Assembly: GCA_039707655.1 (NCBI GenBank)
Contig: CM077667.1
Span: 152,435,142 to 152,499,141, forward strand
Source: Elymus sibiricus
Lineage: Eukaryota; Streptophyta; Magnoliopsida; Poales; Poaceae
Reading direction: 5' to 3'
DNA length: 64,000 bases
This document shows positions 44,773 through 57,157 of the stretch, piece by piece (the stretch's first letter is position 1; every line of letters begins with the position of its first letter). The notes under the pieces were generated by a model that was not told the origin of the DNA, made no database searches, and worked only from the letters and a program-made list of their open reading frames with translations. The translations under genes were made by a program, and so were the position numbers.

Positions 44773-47700
44773 TCAATAGGTGTTGTTGGAGGGCATTGGT
44801 GACTTGGCTACATCATGAAGAATTAAGGGATCTTCATCATTCATATTATCTCAAGCCAAGTCATTTGGATTATCAAGTTTCTATCTTATATCCAATGTGC
44901 CTCCTTACGGTAACTTGTACTTAAATTGTTTACATTGTTAGTTACTTGCCCCTTTGCATGTTGTGGTTTTGTACCTTGCATGTATTTATATATTTTGTGC
45001 TTCCTACTTATTTTCTTGAGTAATCAAGTATGTATGGTGGGTTGCACATCATGTATGTGTGAGACTTGTGTTGAGCCTTTTGCATCTAGTTTGAATCTTA
45101 GTTGGCTCTTTTGAGAGATTAATGGATTATTCCATTTTGGGGGAGTGATGTGCTTTGTGCACTTCACGACCCTAAAAATGTGTGTACATGAGGAATACCA
45201 CTTAGTATTGATATTACAAGATTATCTAGCTTCTATGTGGTATGTCTTCTCATGAGAAATTCAAATTCTAAATGGTCCATTAATCATCTCTTGTTGGATT
45301 TCATTTGCCACTTGTTATTAACGTTGGGTTACCACATTATGGGGGAGTAATATGCTATGTGCATATTACAAGCCCAAAGAATGTGTACATTTGAGATATT
45401 GCCACTTAGATTTGATATTATAATTTATCTTATTCCTAGGTGGCATGCTAGCTCTACAAGTGTCATTTGCTTGTGATTTAGGAGTAAAGATGTTGGATCC
45501 ATTTGCAATCTACCAATGAGAATTATTTCCAAATACTTCTTGTCCTTTGACAATTGGTATTCCTTTTAAGTGGTAGAATTTGCTAATCATCTTTACATAG
45601 GTTTTTGTTTATCGTTTGTCTTCCTTGCCTCTTGTGAATCTTTTTGAGCATGTCTAGTGTTTCTATAGATATAGGGAAAGTGATGATCCCATCGTGTGCA
45701 TTTTGTATTCAAATGCAAATTCTATATAACACACATCTCTAGGGGGAGCTATCCTATTTCCTTTAGAACACTCCCTTTATGTGTTTATCATAAAATCTTT
45801 TGATCTTCATCATGTGTGTGTTGGTGGGAGGCAAGCCTTCTCTCTATGGTGCTTTGTGCCATCATGAAAATTTGCGAAGGGTTTGGTTTGTTTGGAACCT
45901 AGCTCTCTTTTGGGAACTTGATACCTCTCGTTTTCCTTCTATTGGTATCTTGTTTTCTTCTATTTGGCATGTGTCAATGGATATCTCATTCCTTGATGTA
46001 TCTTTTAGTTGGTATCCGTCAAGTGATAATTTTCCGTTTGGTATCTTTTTTTTCACTTGATACCTTATCTTTCGGTATCTTATCAACTGTGTGTTGATTT
46101 GATTCTTGAAAGCCTTGAGCATGCAAATTTACTACATGTACTTTCGTTGGCATGTTCTCTTTCCTTGACCCAATATATAGGGGAAACTCCACTATGACAT
46201 AAATTGGCTAAAGTGTGCATGAAATTCAATTTCATATCTATATGCACATATTTATGTGGAGTTTTGTCCTATGTATTGTTGGTCCACTAACTTTTTGGTC
46301 CCAATAAGTTTGGGTACCACTTTGTTTGTGGTGTTGTTCTAGGAACAATTGGAGATACTTTGGACACTCGGCTCACTTACAAGGAAGGTGTTGACACCAT
46401 GTGCTTATTGGAGCCATGCTAGGATGATCGAAGAACCATTGTCTACTTCATCAATCCAATGTTATCTCGGTAACAAGTATCTACTTCATGCATACATTTC
46501 TCGCATTCAACCTTTTATAGGTTGCATCATAGCATGAATTTCTTGAGTCATTCTTGTGGTACTTGTTTCCTTTCTCAAAGCATCTCAACGATGATGTCAT
46601 GTTGCTAGTTGTGATGTCTTTGATGTTCGTGTATTGGGAGTTCATTTATGTACAATAAGAAAATATTAGGCTATGTGCTATGCTTTCAAGCAAAGATCTT
46701 ATTGGTATATTTATGACTACCTTTTGGATATCTTGTTTGTTCCTTCTTGTAACTATTTTGTGTGTACATCATTCTTTGTGGATATATCATCATGATTGCC
46801 CTCTACCTAGAATCTTATACACATGAGAGAAGTTACATCTCTAGTTGATATCCTCCTTTCTTTCACGTCCACCGTTGCATTTCCTTTTCTATTTACTTGG
46901 TGGTTTCGTGAAAGAATCTGTCTTGAGTGCGGATCTTATATTCTTGCATCTTGTTGCACTCTTTGGTGGTGAAGATTATTTTCCTAATGCTTGTCTTCAC
47001 GAGGGTCTTGCCATTTCGATTGGTACCCTCCTCCTGACAAGGCTATTATTTCCTATCTTCACCAGGGGTTGTCACAAGCTTTGGTTTTTAATTTTCTTAT
47101 TAGTAAACTTGTGGACCCATTTGCCAGTAGTTTGTGTTTGTGGGAATGATATGGTTTGCACTTTGTGTCTCATTTCATCAAGACTATGTTGATGCTTAAT
47201 GCTCATCCTTATACTAGTCTTCTCAAGTGCTTTGCCATGACTCACACACATCATTTTGGTTGAGCCTATTCTTAAGATTGCCTCTTTTACATGTTGCTCA
47301 ACCATATGTTTAGTGCAAGTACTATGCTCATTGTCTTATCTACTTGCTTGCACTTCTTGTGTGTTTATATTGATTTTGGGGGAGTCATGATCCTATTTTG
47401 TGCACTTGTATTCAAATACAAAAATTCTTATTTGTGCACAAATCATGGGGAGCTCCTCTAGTTTCTTTATAAACACTCTTTTGCCCATATCATAATATCT
47501 TTTATTAATGTGGCTGGTAGGACCATGTGATTGATTGTTCCAATTGGTATCTTTTGATTGCTTGCTTCACTTTGGTGTATGTCTTTGTGCCATACGATCC
47601 TTTTTGCAATCTTTGGATCCTCAATATAGTTTGTTTTCCTCCAACTACTTATCATTGGATATGTGTATTTCATTGCACTCATATTTTGAGAAATACACAC

Positions 47701-47944
47701 CTTTTGGAGGAACACCTATTATATTGGCTTTCTAAGCTTTTCGCCCATTTTAGCAATCGATGCCAATGGGGGAGAAGTTTAGAGAGTTTAGTTTGGAAAG
47801 CTTAGAGAGTTTTGCTTTTATTGACTAAGCATTTGCATCTCACACCCATGCATTGCTCTGCATGTGTGTGTGCTTGGTTGTGCTTATTTCCTTATATAAA
47901 CTCTCTTGAAAGTGGTTGTCATCAATTACCAAAATGGGGGAGAT
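44773..47944 (+). other. Noncoding 3' region of element E with PPT-like repeats
   Basis: T-rich on the sense strand, no ORF with recognisable homology. The motif TGGGGGAG(T/C/A) recurs at about 45139, 45341, 45741, 47378 and 47767 before the true polypurine tract at 47931-47944. The segments after the first copies are similar (GTGCTTTGTGCACTTCACGACC, ATGCTATGTGCATATTACAAGC), i.e. a duplicated unit of about 200 bp. RT, integrase and protease are absent. Confidence 0.75.
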
Positions 47945-50621
47945 TGTTAAAGCACATTTATCCATGTGTGGTTTTGTTAATTGATGACAATCCCTATGGA
48001 CTAATGGTTGCCTTGAGTTATATTCGAAGGATTTGTCCGTAGGTACTTCTTGAAGTCCATCTGTTGGTTTCAAGGAGTTTATATGGTGACCAAGGTGGTA
48101 TTCAAGGTTTATCCAAAGATTGGTCATGTGGGAGTTGAGCTTATTGCAAGCATGTCTTGAAGAAGAAGATTGTGTAAGCATTCATGTTTACCTTCAAGAC
48201 ATCATCTTTATGAAGAGAAAAGATAAGATACAAGGTTCATCAAGACTAAGTCAAAAAGTGAATCAAGTTGATCAACACACAAAGCGTACAAGATATATCG
48301 AGAAGGATCAAGTGATCCCATGGTATGGTAAGCATTGTCCATTACGCTTTGTGTACTAACCCATGGTCTACGTGAGTGTTCTTTGTAGGGTTAGGTATAT
48401 TTCCATGGGATTGCATCAACAGGAATATCCCATACAACTCATGGAAGATGACATCAAGTGGTGATCGTCATCAAGGTTGCGGTGTGCAAGTTCAAGTGAA
48501 GTATCACGAAGAAATCATGCTTGTAGCTTGCCGTCCATTGTGGTGACAATGGACTTGTGAAGGTGTGCCGAAGAGTGACTCACCCATAGTGGAGTATGGG
48601 GGAGCAATCAACTAGCCTTCATCGAGCCAACGCAATCACGAAAGGTGGTCCAACTTGAGGGAGTCAAGATCGACATCATCTAGCTCAAGTGGACTTCGTG
48701 CAAGGCAAAGGTTTGCCCTTGATAGGTTTTCTATTTTACCGGTCTCATGGTGATAGTTTGGAGACCGGGTTATAGGATCGATAGCCGTACTATCAAGGGG
48801 GGCTCTCAAGTGAGTAGCTTGATCGTATCGTTCGTCGAGAGCTCAAACCATTGCATCTTTGCATCATCTTTCTTGATTCTTATTTGTATTTTCTCTTTTT
48901 GAGGTTTTAGAGCTTGTAGTTATCTTCGTGACAAGCTCTAGTACATCGAAAACGGATTTCATATGCTTCTTCTATTGCGTTTTCGGTGTTGGAGGTTTTA
49001 CTGGTCTTATCCGAGGAAGGGTTCTCACCATTTTCTTATGGGCCTTTTCTCATTTGCGTCTTATTGATATTTCTATCAAGATTGTATTAGCCCATATCGT
49101 TAGCTTTCCAACAAACTTGGTTTCGTTGAATTCGGAGTCCGTATGCAGAAGTTGTGGCAGTTTTGGTGTTCTTAAAAGGCTGCTGCGGTACTACCGCGGC
49201 TTGGAGCGGATGTAATTTTTTACTACCGCTCCAGAGCGGTACTACCGCGGCTCCAGAGCGGTAGTACCGCTCCGGACCAAAATCTCGTGTTTTGTCCAGT
49301 GGTGGTAGGCACGGATGTATTTTTTTTGTACCGCTTGCAAGCAGTAGTACCACTACCCTTAGCGGTAGTACCGTGAGGACGAGCGGTAGTACCGCTCCGG
49401 CGGTTCTACTGGCCTTTTGCCTCCTCGCTGTTGTTTTTCAAAGGTCTTCCACCGCCCTAGCGGTAGTACCACTCCCATGAGCGGTAGTACCTCTCTGTGC
49501 GGGCTGTGAGCATAATGGTTGGATTTTTTCCCACCTATAAAAGGGGGTCTTCTTCCCCATTGAACCTTATCTCTTTAGCTCGTGTTCTTCCCCCATTGTT
49601 GACCTTCTTCGAGCTTGCTAACTCTCAATCCCTCCAATGATTCTTGCTAGTTCTTGAGGGAAAAGAGAGAGGAGATATAGATCCACATTTCCACCAATCA
49701 CTTTCTCCTCTAAGTGAGGGGAACCCCTTGGATCTAGATCTTGGAGTTCTTTGTGTTCTTCTTCGTTCTTCCTCTCATTTTCCTCCCTAGCATTAGTTGC
49801 TTTGGTGGGATTTGGGAGAGAAGGACTTGGGCACTCCGTGTGCCCTTGCCATTGCATTTGGTGCATAGGTTTGAGTTCTCCACGGTGATACTTGGAAGTG
49901 AGAAGTTGAGAAGCTTATTACTCTTGGGTGTTTGAGCACCCTAGAGCTTGTTCCTCTTGGGTGCTTTGGCGCTCTAGACGGTTGGTGGTGCCTCGGAGCT
50001 CAATCATTGTGGTGCAAAGCTCCGGGCAAGCGTCGGGGTCTCCAATTAAGTTGTGGAGATTGCCCCGAACATTTGAGGTCACCGTGGAAGCCATAGTCCA
50101 TTGTGGTGAAGCTTCGTGGTGTTGTTGGGAGCCTCCAATTAAGTTGTGGAGTTTGCCCCAACCTTGTTTGTACGGGTTCGGTGACCGCCCTCAAGGGTCC
50201 CTTAGTGAAATCACGGCATCTTGCATTGTGCAAGGGCGTGAGGAGATTACGGTGGCCTTAGTGGCATCTTGGGGAGCATTGTGCCTCCACACCGCTCCGA
50301 ACGGATAGTAGCATCCGCAAGGGTGTGAACTTCGAGATACATCGTCGTCTCCGCATGCCTCGGTTATCTCTTACCTGACCCCTTTACTTATGCACTTTAC
50401 TTTGTGATAGCCATATTGTTTCATGCTTTATATATTGCTATCACTTAGTTGTTTATCTTGCGTAGCATAAGTTGTTGGTGCACATAGGTGAGCCTAGTTG
50501 TTTTAGGTTTTGTGCTTGACATATTAAACGTTAGTTTTATTCCGCATTTGTTCAAGCCTAAACCGTAATTATTTTAAAGCGCCTATTCACCCCCCCTCTA
50601 GGCGACATCCTCGTCCTTTCA
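47945..50621 (+). repeat. 3' LTR of element E (2677 bp)
   Basis: TGTTAAAGCACATTTATCC to CTCGTCCTTTCA, one base longer than the 5' LTR and nearly identical to it, implying a relatively recent insertion. The promoter module is at 49187-49543. Confidence 0.9.
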
Positions 50622-50966
50622 TCTTACAATATTGAAGAATGTTCTCTTAATTTGCACTTGGCGGATTCTACTATTAAAAAGCCTTTGGGAAGAAGTAATG
50701 ATGTTCTTATTCTTGCAAATAGGAACTATGTGCCCATAGATTTTATTGTGCTTGATATTGATTGCAATCCGTCTTGTCCCATTATACTTGGTAGACCGTT
50801 TTTACGCACTATAGGTGTCGTGATTGATATGAAAGAAGGCAATATTCGTTTTCAATTTCCCTTGAGAAAGGGTATGGAACACTTCCCTAGAACAAGAATT
50901 AAGCCTCCATATGAATCAATCCTGAGGGCATCCTATGGATCCAAAACCAAAGATGACAATACTTGA
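50622..50966 (+). pseudogene. Protease of element D, C-terminal part
   Basis: Resumes after element E. Relative to the upstream protease frame a 1-base shift is needed near the junction; the frame then reads NIEECSLNLHLADSTIKKPL, NYVPIDFIVLDIDCNPSCPI, ILGRPFLRTIGVVIDMKEGN. ILGRPFL is the conserved protease C-terminal motif. It ends KTKDDNT and TGA (50964-50966), with no RT following, so D never had pol downstream or lost it cleanly. Confidence 0.85.
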
Positions 50967-51420
50967 ATCTATGTGTTATGCCTAGCTAGGGGCGTAAAAC
51001 GATAGCGCTTGTTGGGAAGCAACCCAATGAATAAATAAATTTTTGCTTTTTCCATTCTATTTTTGAGTGATGACACAATTATGCCTCTGTTATGATTGCG
51101 TTTTTATGGTTTATTTAGTGTTTGTGCCAAGTAAAGCCTTAAGGATGATTCATAGGATGAGTGGAAGCAATGCTGAAACAGAAACTTTGCGTCCAGTATA
51201 TGAATTTTAATTTTTTACTGGAACGTTATATTATGCTGAAATTTTAACACAGTGTTGCTATACAAATTTCTTACGTTGTCCTATTTTTTCAGAATTTTTC
51301 GAGTTACAGAAGTATTTTTAGAGTATAGATTACTACAGACTGTTCTGTTTAAGACAGATTCTGTTTTCATTGCATTGTGTGCTTGTTTTGATGAATCTAT
51401 GGTTTATATTGAAGGGTATG
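50967..51420 (+). other. 3' noncoding region of element D, first part
   Basis: ATGCCTAGCTAG and a hairpin TTGGG...CCCAA (51012-51027) follow the last stop, as in element C. Then comes the same GAAACAGAAACTTT, TTTTTTACTGG, ACTGTTCTGTTT unit found twice in C. Element F inserts at 51421. Confidence 0.7.
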
Positions 51421-52937
51421 TGAGGGATCACTAGAAGTGTGTGTCTAGAGGGGGGGTGAATAGACTACTACCACAAATTAAAACCTACCCTATTCCCAAA
51501 GTTAATGGTTGGCAGATTTTAGCAATTATAGCAAGTCTAGCACACCTTACATATGCAAGTCAACAAGTATGGCAGCGAAAAGTAAAGACATTGCACATGT
51601 GAGTAAGGAGTTGAGATAGGGAGATCAAACGCAATTTGGAGACACGAAGATTTTTTCCGTGGTTCCGATAGGTGGTGCTATCGTACGTCCACGTTTTATG
51701 GAGACTTCAACCCACGGAGGGTAACTGTCGCGTGAGTCTACAGAGGGCTCTACCCACGAAGGGTTCCACGAAGAAGCAACCTTGTCTATTCCATGTTGGC
51801 CTACGTCCACGGAGGACCAGCCTTACTCAGGGTAGATCTTCGCGAAGTAGGCGATCTCCTTGCCCTTACAAACTTCTTGGTTCAACTCCACAACACGAAG
51901 TAGGAGGCTCCCAAGCGACACCTAACCAATCTAGGAGGCACCATCCTCCAAAAGGTAATAGGCTCGATAATGATGAACTCCTTGCTCTTGTGCTTCAAGA
52001 TGATAGACTCCTCAACACTCAATCACTCTCTCACAGATTTGGCTTTGGTGGAAGAGATTGATTGGATGGAAAGCAACTTGGGGAGGCTAGAAATCAAGAT
52101 TCATATGGTTGGAGTGGAATGGCTTGATCTCAACACATGAGTAGGTGGCTCTCTCTCGGAAAATCAGATGGGGTAAGTGGGGAACTGTTCTGAGTGCTTC
52201 TCTCTCGAGTGAGTGGTGGTGGAGGGGCATATATAGGCATCTCCAAAAATCCAACCGTTACACCTTTATTGACCAACTCGGTGACACCGAAGTATAAAAC
52301 TCGGTGGTACCGAGTTGCTCAAAAGGTAGCAACTTTTGAATCTCGGTGAGACCGATATATAGTTCTCGGCAGTACCGATAAGGTGACCAACGGTCAGATT
52401 GCAAACTCGGTGGCACCGATCCAAAAACTCAGAAATTCCGAATTTAAGAAAAGGGGCAACAGAAGGTTGGCAACTGAAACTCGGTGGCACCGATGCAGAA
52501 TCGGTTGTACCGAAAACTTAGGGTTTGGCTGGGATCTGTCTGAGGTGACAATCGGTAGGGCCGAGTGGGAAAATTTGGTGGCACCGATTTTGCATGATTG
52601 ACTTTTGACAGACTTTTGTGGAAGATCTTGTGCGTGTTCTTGGTGACTATCACTTGTGCACGTGGAGCATTTTGTTCACCATAAATACCTCACCCCCTTT
52701 TAATAGTATTGGCTTTCCTATAGACTCAAAGTGATTTCTCACAAAGTAAAATGTAGAGTCTTCTTGCTTGAAGCTTTGCCAATCCTATTCCTTGCATCTA
52801 GGGGTATCTCCACAATCCTTTTGCCATCACTCTCTGTGGACTTTATCTGAAATACACTAGATAAGAGTATTAGTCCAAGAGACAATGTATGTTGTCATGA
52901 ATTACCAAAACTACCAAGGGAGCACATTGTGCTTTCA
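51421..52937 (-). repeat. 3' LTR of element F (1517 bp)
   Basis: On the plus strand TGAGGGATCACTAGAAG to TTGTGCTTTCA. It holds the U3 dyad array 52279-52512 with degenerate copies to 52590. A 129-codon frame near 51672 is made of CCACGGAGGG-like repeats and is not a gene. Confidence 0.9.
52228..52590 (-). promoter_or_regulatory. U3 promoter module of element F: dyad array, MYB-like block, TATA
   Basis: Exact CGGTNNNACCG dyads at 52279, 52302, 52344, 52408, 52482 and 52502, with degenerate copies near 52368, 52550 and 52577. In the minus sense these are followed by TAACGGTTGGATTTTT (52260-52245) and a TATA box (CCTATATATGCC, about 52238-52228). The 5' LTR has the same at 59450-59810. The order and the TAACG(G/A)TTGGATTTTT wording match element E. 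Confidence 0.65.
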
Positions 52938-54897
52938 ATCTCCCCCTTTTTGGTAATTGATGACAACATACAATCAAAGCTTCAATTTAAGATATGCAGA
53001 AATATGTGAAGGCTTTGAAGGATACATGACTAATACAATCTCCCCCTAAATGTGTGCAATCCATTTTAAAGGATAGTTGCTTTGGAATACATGAACACAC
53101 ACATAGTAGAAAGGACATGAAAAGTCATGTATATCTTGGCTATATGCATCAAGTATATATGAATGAAATGATTACATGTTCAAGATTCATTCTTGCAAAC
53201 AACATGTGCAAGAAGCAAGAGATCATCTTGAGCGGGAATATGATGCATATACTTACCTTGAGGTCCTTGAGCATTTAACAGTAGGAACACACTTGAAAAA
53301 ACAATGTTAGGAAACACAAGTGTATTCTAATTGTGCAAATGCAAGTGAACCCAAGAGTAGCAAGACATGGAAGACATATGAGAAATAGTTTCTTAAGAAT
53401 GATATGTCTCCAAACACATTTAGAGCTTTCTCTCCTTGAATCATAGCATGTAGATATTGGGAGTAGGTAGGGCTGAGAAAAGTCTAAAATAGATAAGAAT
53501 CAAATTCAATCAGATTTATTCTGCTCTCTTCTCCTTAAGGAGTGTTTCTGAGATAAGGGATCCTTGATATTTCTCCCCCTTGACATGGAAGAGATCCTTG
53601 AACTTTCTCCCTCTTTATCTTGTTAAGTGTACACTTCTACTTTTCATGATTATCTGTCCCCCTGAAGCATGAATGCTTAGATATTTCTCCCCTTTAATAT
53701 TATCTCCCCCTTTGGTATGAGTATAAGCTTTGAAGCTTTGATATTTCTCCCCCTTTGGCATTAATTTCCAAAAAAGGTTCACACAAAGGGTCAGATAAAA
53801 GGAATCATTGAGTGGGAAGGGATCCTAGAGAATAAGGGTCATTGACAGCATTTGAGACAAGGGTTCCTTGAAAACAGTTTTCTCCCCCTTAAGGTCTGAA
53901 AGCTTTTAAGATTTCTCCTCCTTTGATGTAGAGATCCTTGAATATTTGAGATTATACCTCTTGATGTTTCTCCCCCTACATCATTGTGGGATCATTGATC
54001 TGACCATAAGACCAAAACAGACAAAATGCATAGAAGTTTTAGCAAAAAGTCGGTGGTTCCGAGGCAAAAGGTGTCGGTAGCACCGATATGTGATTTTGCA
54101 AAGTGACTGCAATATCGGTGAGACCGAGTTTTTGGGATCGGAGACTCCGAGATAGAAAACAGAAACTTGTCAAAATGATTTTTGGCTATTTTTGTCAAAT
54201 GCAGCTTTTCAGAAAGTCTCAAAAGAGTCACAAAGATTTTCAATGAATTTTCAGGAAGATTTGCAATGAATTTTCAGAAAGTTTTGCAATGAATTTTCAG
54301 AAAGATTTGCAATGAATTTTCAGAAAGATTTGCAATGAATTTTCATCTAGGTTAGAGTTGAATGGAAATGTCAATGATCAACAAAACAAAAATTCTCCAT
54401 TCAATTCTTATAACTAGATGATGGGCGGTGATCGTTAAGCTCGAAATGGGGTTACCATTTTTCGTTTAAGCATTTTAATGTTTTCATATTGCTTGAGTTG
54501 CTTTATCCCATGACTTGGAGTAAAGCTATATCAAGGATATGAGTACATACCTTTGAGTGATGTTGATGACGTGGCTTGTAGGTGAACTTGATATATCAAA
54601 ATGACACGATACCAATTGTGAGTTGATACCAATTGAGAAATTCAAATATGTGTCAAGGATATGTTTTGTTGTCCTCTTCCTTCCATCACCAAAGAGGGGC
54701 TGTGGATACTTGGCCATGACAAGATTGCTTAAGATATGAGTTGATGGCAATCTTGTGGAATGTTGTTCTTCCAAGTACCTACAAAAGGGTTAGATGCAAT
54801 ACAAGGGAGCATAGAATTCCAAGATATATGAAATTCATGGTAATGATAGCATGGAATGGTCAAGTAAGCTCATCCCCTTGCATGCATCCGAGTGAGT
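52938..54897 (-). other. 3' noncoding region of element F with PPT-like array
   Basis: On the plus strand about ten copies of TTTCTCCCCCTTT-like sequence (near 53040, 53573, 53684, 53703, 53743, 53881, 53912, 53970 and others) match the polypurine tract at 52938-52951. Four dyad motifs of the LTR type lie at 54045-54155. A 22-25-bp unit, GATTTGCAATGAATTTTCAG, is repeated four to five times at 54236-54345. No gene seen. Confidence 0.8.
54236..54345. repeat. Short tandem repeat GATTTGCAATGAATTTTCAG
   Basis: Four to five nearly identical units of about 22-25 bp in the noncoding part of F, between the polypurine-like array and pol. Confidence 0.85.
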
Positions 54898-57151
54898 CTA
54901 GCTCAGGTTTGAAGCACCAATGATGTTCAACTCACTCCTCAAGTAACAAAACACTTTCTCGTCAAGTGGCTTAGTAAAGATATCGGCCAATTGCCTGTTA
55001 GTACGAACATGCTTAAGATTAATATCTCCTTTGGAAACATGATCACGAATGAAATGATATCGAACTTGAATATGCTTAGTTCGAGAATGTTGCACGGGAT
55101 TATGACCAATCTTAATAGCACTTTCATTGTCACAAAGTAATGGAACATTTTTCACATGGATTCCATAATCCTTAAGCGTTTGTGTCATCCATAGCAATTG
55201 TGCACAACACGATCCGGCGGCAATATACTTAGCTTCGGCGGTAGATAGAGATACCGAGTTTTGTTTCTTGGAGGACCAAGACACAAGAGATCTACCAAGA
55301 AATTGACATGTACCCGAGGTGGATTTTCTATCAACCTTGTCACCCGCATAGTCCGAATCGGAATAGCCAACAAGGTTAAAAGAAGATCCCTTGGGATACC
55401 AAATGCCAAAGTTTGGTGTATGTATCAAATATCTCACAATACGTTTCACGGCCAAAAGATGACACTCTTTAGGTGCAGCTTGATATCGGGCAGACATGCA
55501 CACACTAAGCATAATGTCGGGACGGGAGGCACATAGATATAGCAATGAACCAATCATTGATCGATAAACCTTTTGATCAACCGGTTCGTCCTCCTTCATG
55601 AGATCAACATGTCCACTAGTAGGCATGGGAGTTTTCATACCTTTGCACTCTTGCATGTTGAACTTCTTGATCAAGTCCTTGGTGTACTTGGTTTGAGAGA
55701 TAAACGTACCTTCTCTCATTTGCTTGATTTGCAAACCAAGGAAAAATTTCAGCTCACACATCATAGACATCTCATACTTCTCGGACATCAACCTTCCAAA
55801 TTTCTCACTAAATTGTGGGTTAGTAGATCCAAAGATAATATCATCCACATAAATTTGGCACACAAATAGTTCACCGTTAACTCTTTTAGTGAATAAGGTT
55901 GCATCAATTTTACCAATCTCAAAACCCTTTTTCAATAAGAAACTTCGTTAAGCATTTATACCAAGCACGTGGGGCTTGCTTAAGTCCATAAAGATCTTTA
56001 TGAAGCTTGTAGACGTGATTAGGTTTCTTAGGGTTCACAAAACCAGGGGGTTGCTTAACATAGACTTCTTCTTCAATCTCACCATTTAAAAATGCACTTT
56101 TAATGTCCATTTGATAAAGCATGATATCATGGTGATTAGCATAAGCAAGAAGAATATGGATAGCTTCAATTCTAGCAACGGGTGCATAGGTCTCACCGTA
56201 GTCCATACCTTCGACTTGGGTGTAGCCTTGAGCCACGAGACACGCCTTGTTGCATACGACTTGACCGTCGTCATCTTGTTTGTTCCGAAACACCCATTTG
56301 GTTCCGATGATGTTTTGCTCGTCCTTGGGCTTCTCCACAAGTGTCCACACTTCGTTCCTCTTGAAGTTGTGAAGCTCTTCATGCATAGCGTTCACCCAAT
56401 CTGGGTCTTTAAGTGCTTGTTCAACCTTCAAGGGTTCAATGCTAGAGATGAAAGAATAATGCTCACAAAAATTTTCTAAGCGAGTTTTAGAGCGAGTGAT
56501 TCTCCCGGTTTGTATGTCAACAAAGATTTGGTTTAGAGGATGGTTCTTGGTCACTCTTACTCGAACACGGGGTAGCTTTTGCTTGTTGGATGGTGGAGCT
56601 TCTTCATCATCATCTCCTTCATCTTCGTTGTTGTCGAAGGTGTCGTTTCCTTGAGGTGGTGGTGAAGGAGGTTGTGGTGGATCTTCATGATGTACTTCCT
56701 CCTCCTCTTCATCTTGTCCTGTACCACTTGTGGATGCTTCCATGTCGTTTTGTGGGTCGCCTTGATGCGAAGTAGGAGCTTCCACTTGGGTTGATGAAGT
56801 ACTTTCCTTCACCTCCTTGGGACGAATCTTGCCGATGGACAAGTCTTGGATAGCTTCCGAAGGATCCTTATCTCCTACATCATTTGGCAATTGTTCGACT
56901 TGCGAACCATTAGATTCATCAAACTTCACATCTACCATCTCTTCAACTTTTCGAGTGAAGTTGTTGTAGACACGGTAAGTGTGAGAGTTCGATCCGTAAC
57001 CAAGTAGGAATCCTTCATGAGATTTAGGAGCAAATTTAGTATGAAGATGCTTATCAAGAATGTAGCACTTTGAGCCGAATACCCGAAAGTATCCAACTTG
57101 GGTGTTCTTGAACTCCGATCCATTATCACTCCGAACCTTCTTGATCTTCAC
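54898..57151 (-). pseudogene. pol: Copia F pol: integrase end, RT, RNase H
   Basis: The frame begins in integrase at VKIKKVRSDNGSEFKNTQV and jumps directly to YFRVFGSKCYIL, so a segment near 57090-57100 with the catalytic Glu is deleted in frame. The acidic linker (GTGQDEEEEEVHHEDPPQPP) and RT follow: WVNAMHEELHNFKRNEVWTL, MDIKSAFLNGEIEEEVYVKQ, KDLYGLKQAPRAWYKCLTKF. A 1-base frameshift near 55919-55935 (LIEKGF/EIGKIDATLF) precedes YVDDIIFGST, the intact RT active site. RNase H shows YSDSDYAGDKVDRKSTSGTC, STAEAKYIAA and CDNESAI. The frame ends at a stop at 54898. RT and RNase H residues are intact; integrase is dead. Confidence 0.9.
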
Positions 57152-57157
57152 CTCAAA

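Larger units (their letters stand above)
39642..50621 (+). mobile_element. Element E: Copia-like LTR retrotransposon with gag only, 10,980 bp
   Basis: Flanked by the perfect duplication TCTTA (39637-39641 and 50622-50626). LTRs 39642-42317 and 47945-50621 (2676 and 2677 bp). The primer site TGGTATCAGAGC (42320-42331, initiator-Met type) and the polypurine tract AAAATGGGGGAGAT (47931-47944) place it on the plus strand. The only gene is a long gag (42373-44772); 3.2 kb of noncoding sequence stands where pol would be. Non-autonomous. LTR wording resembles Maximus-like Triticeae Copia families, unverified. Confidence 0.9.

Noticed and set aside
45800..46060. Phe/Trp-rich frames in the 3' region of E
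   Set aside because: T-rich noncoding sequence; no homology pattern and many stops nearby.
51672..52061. 129- and 134-codon frames in the LTRs of element F
   Set aside because: No recognisable domain; built from CCACGGAGGG-like repeats; frame lengths differ between the two LTRs.
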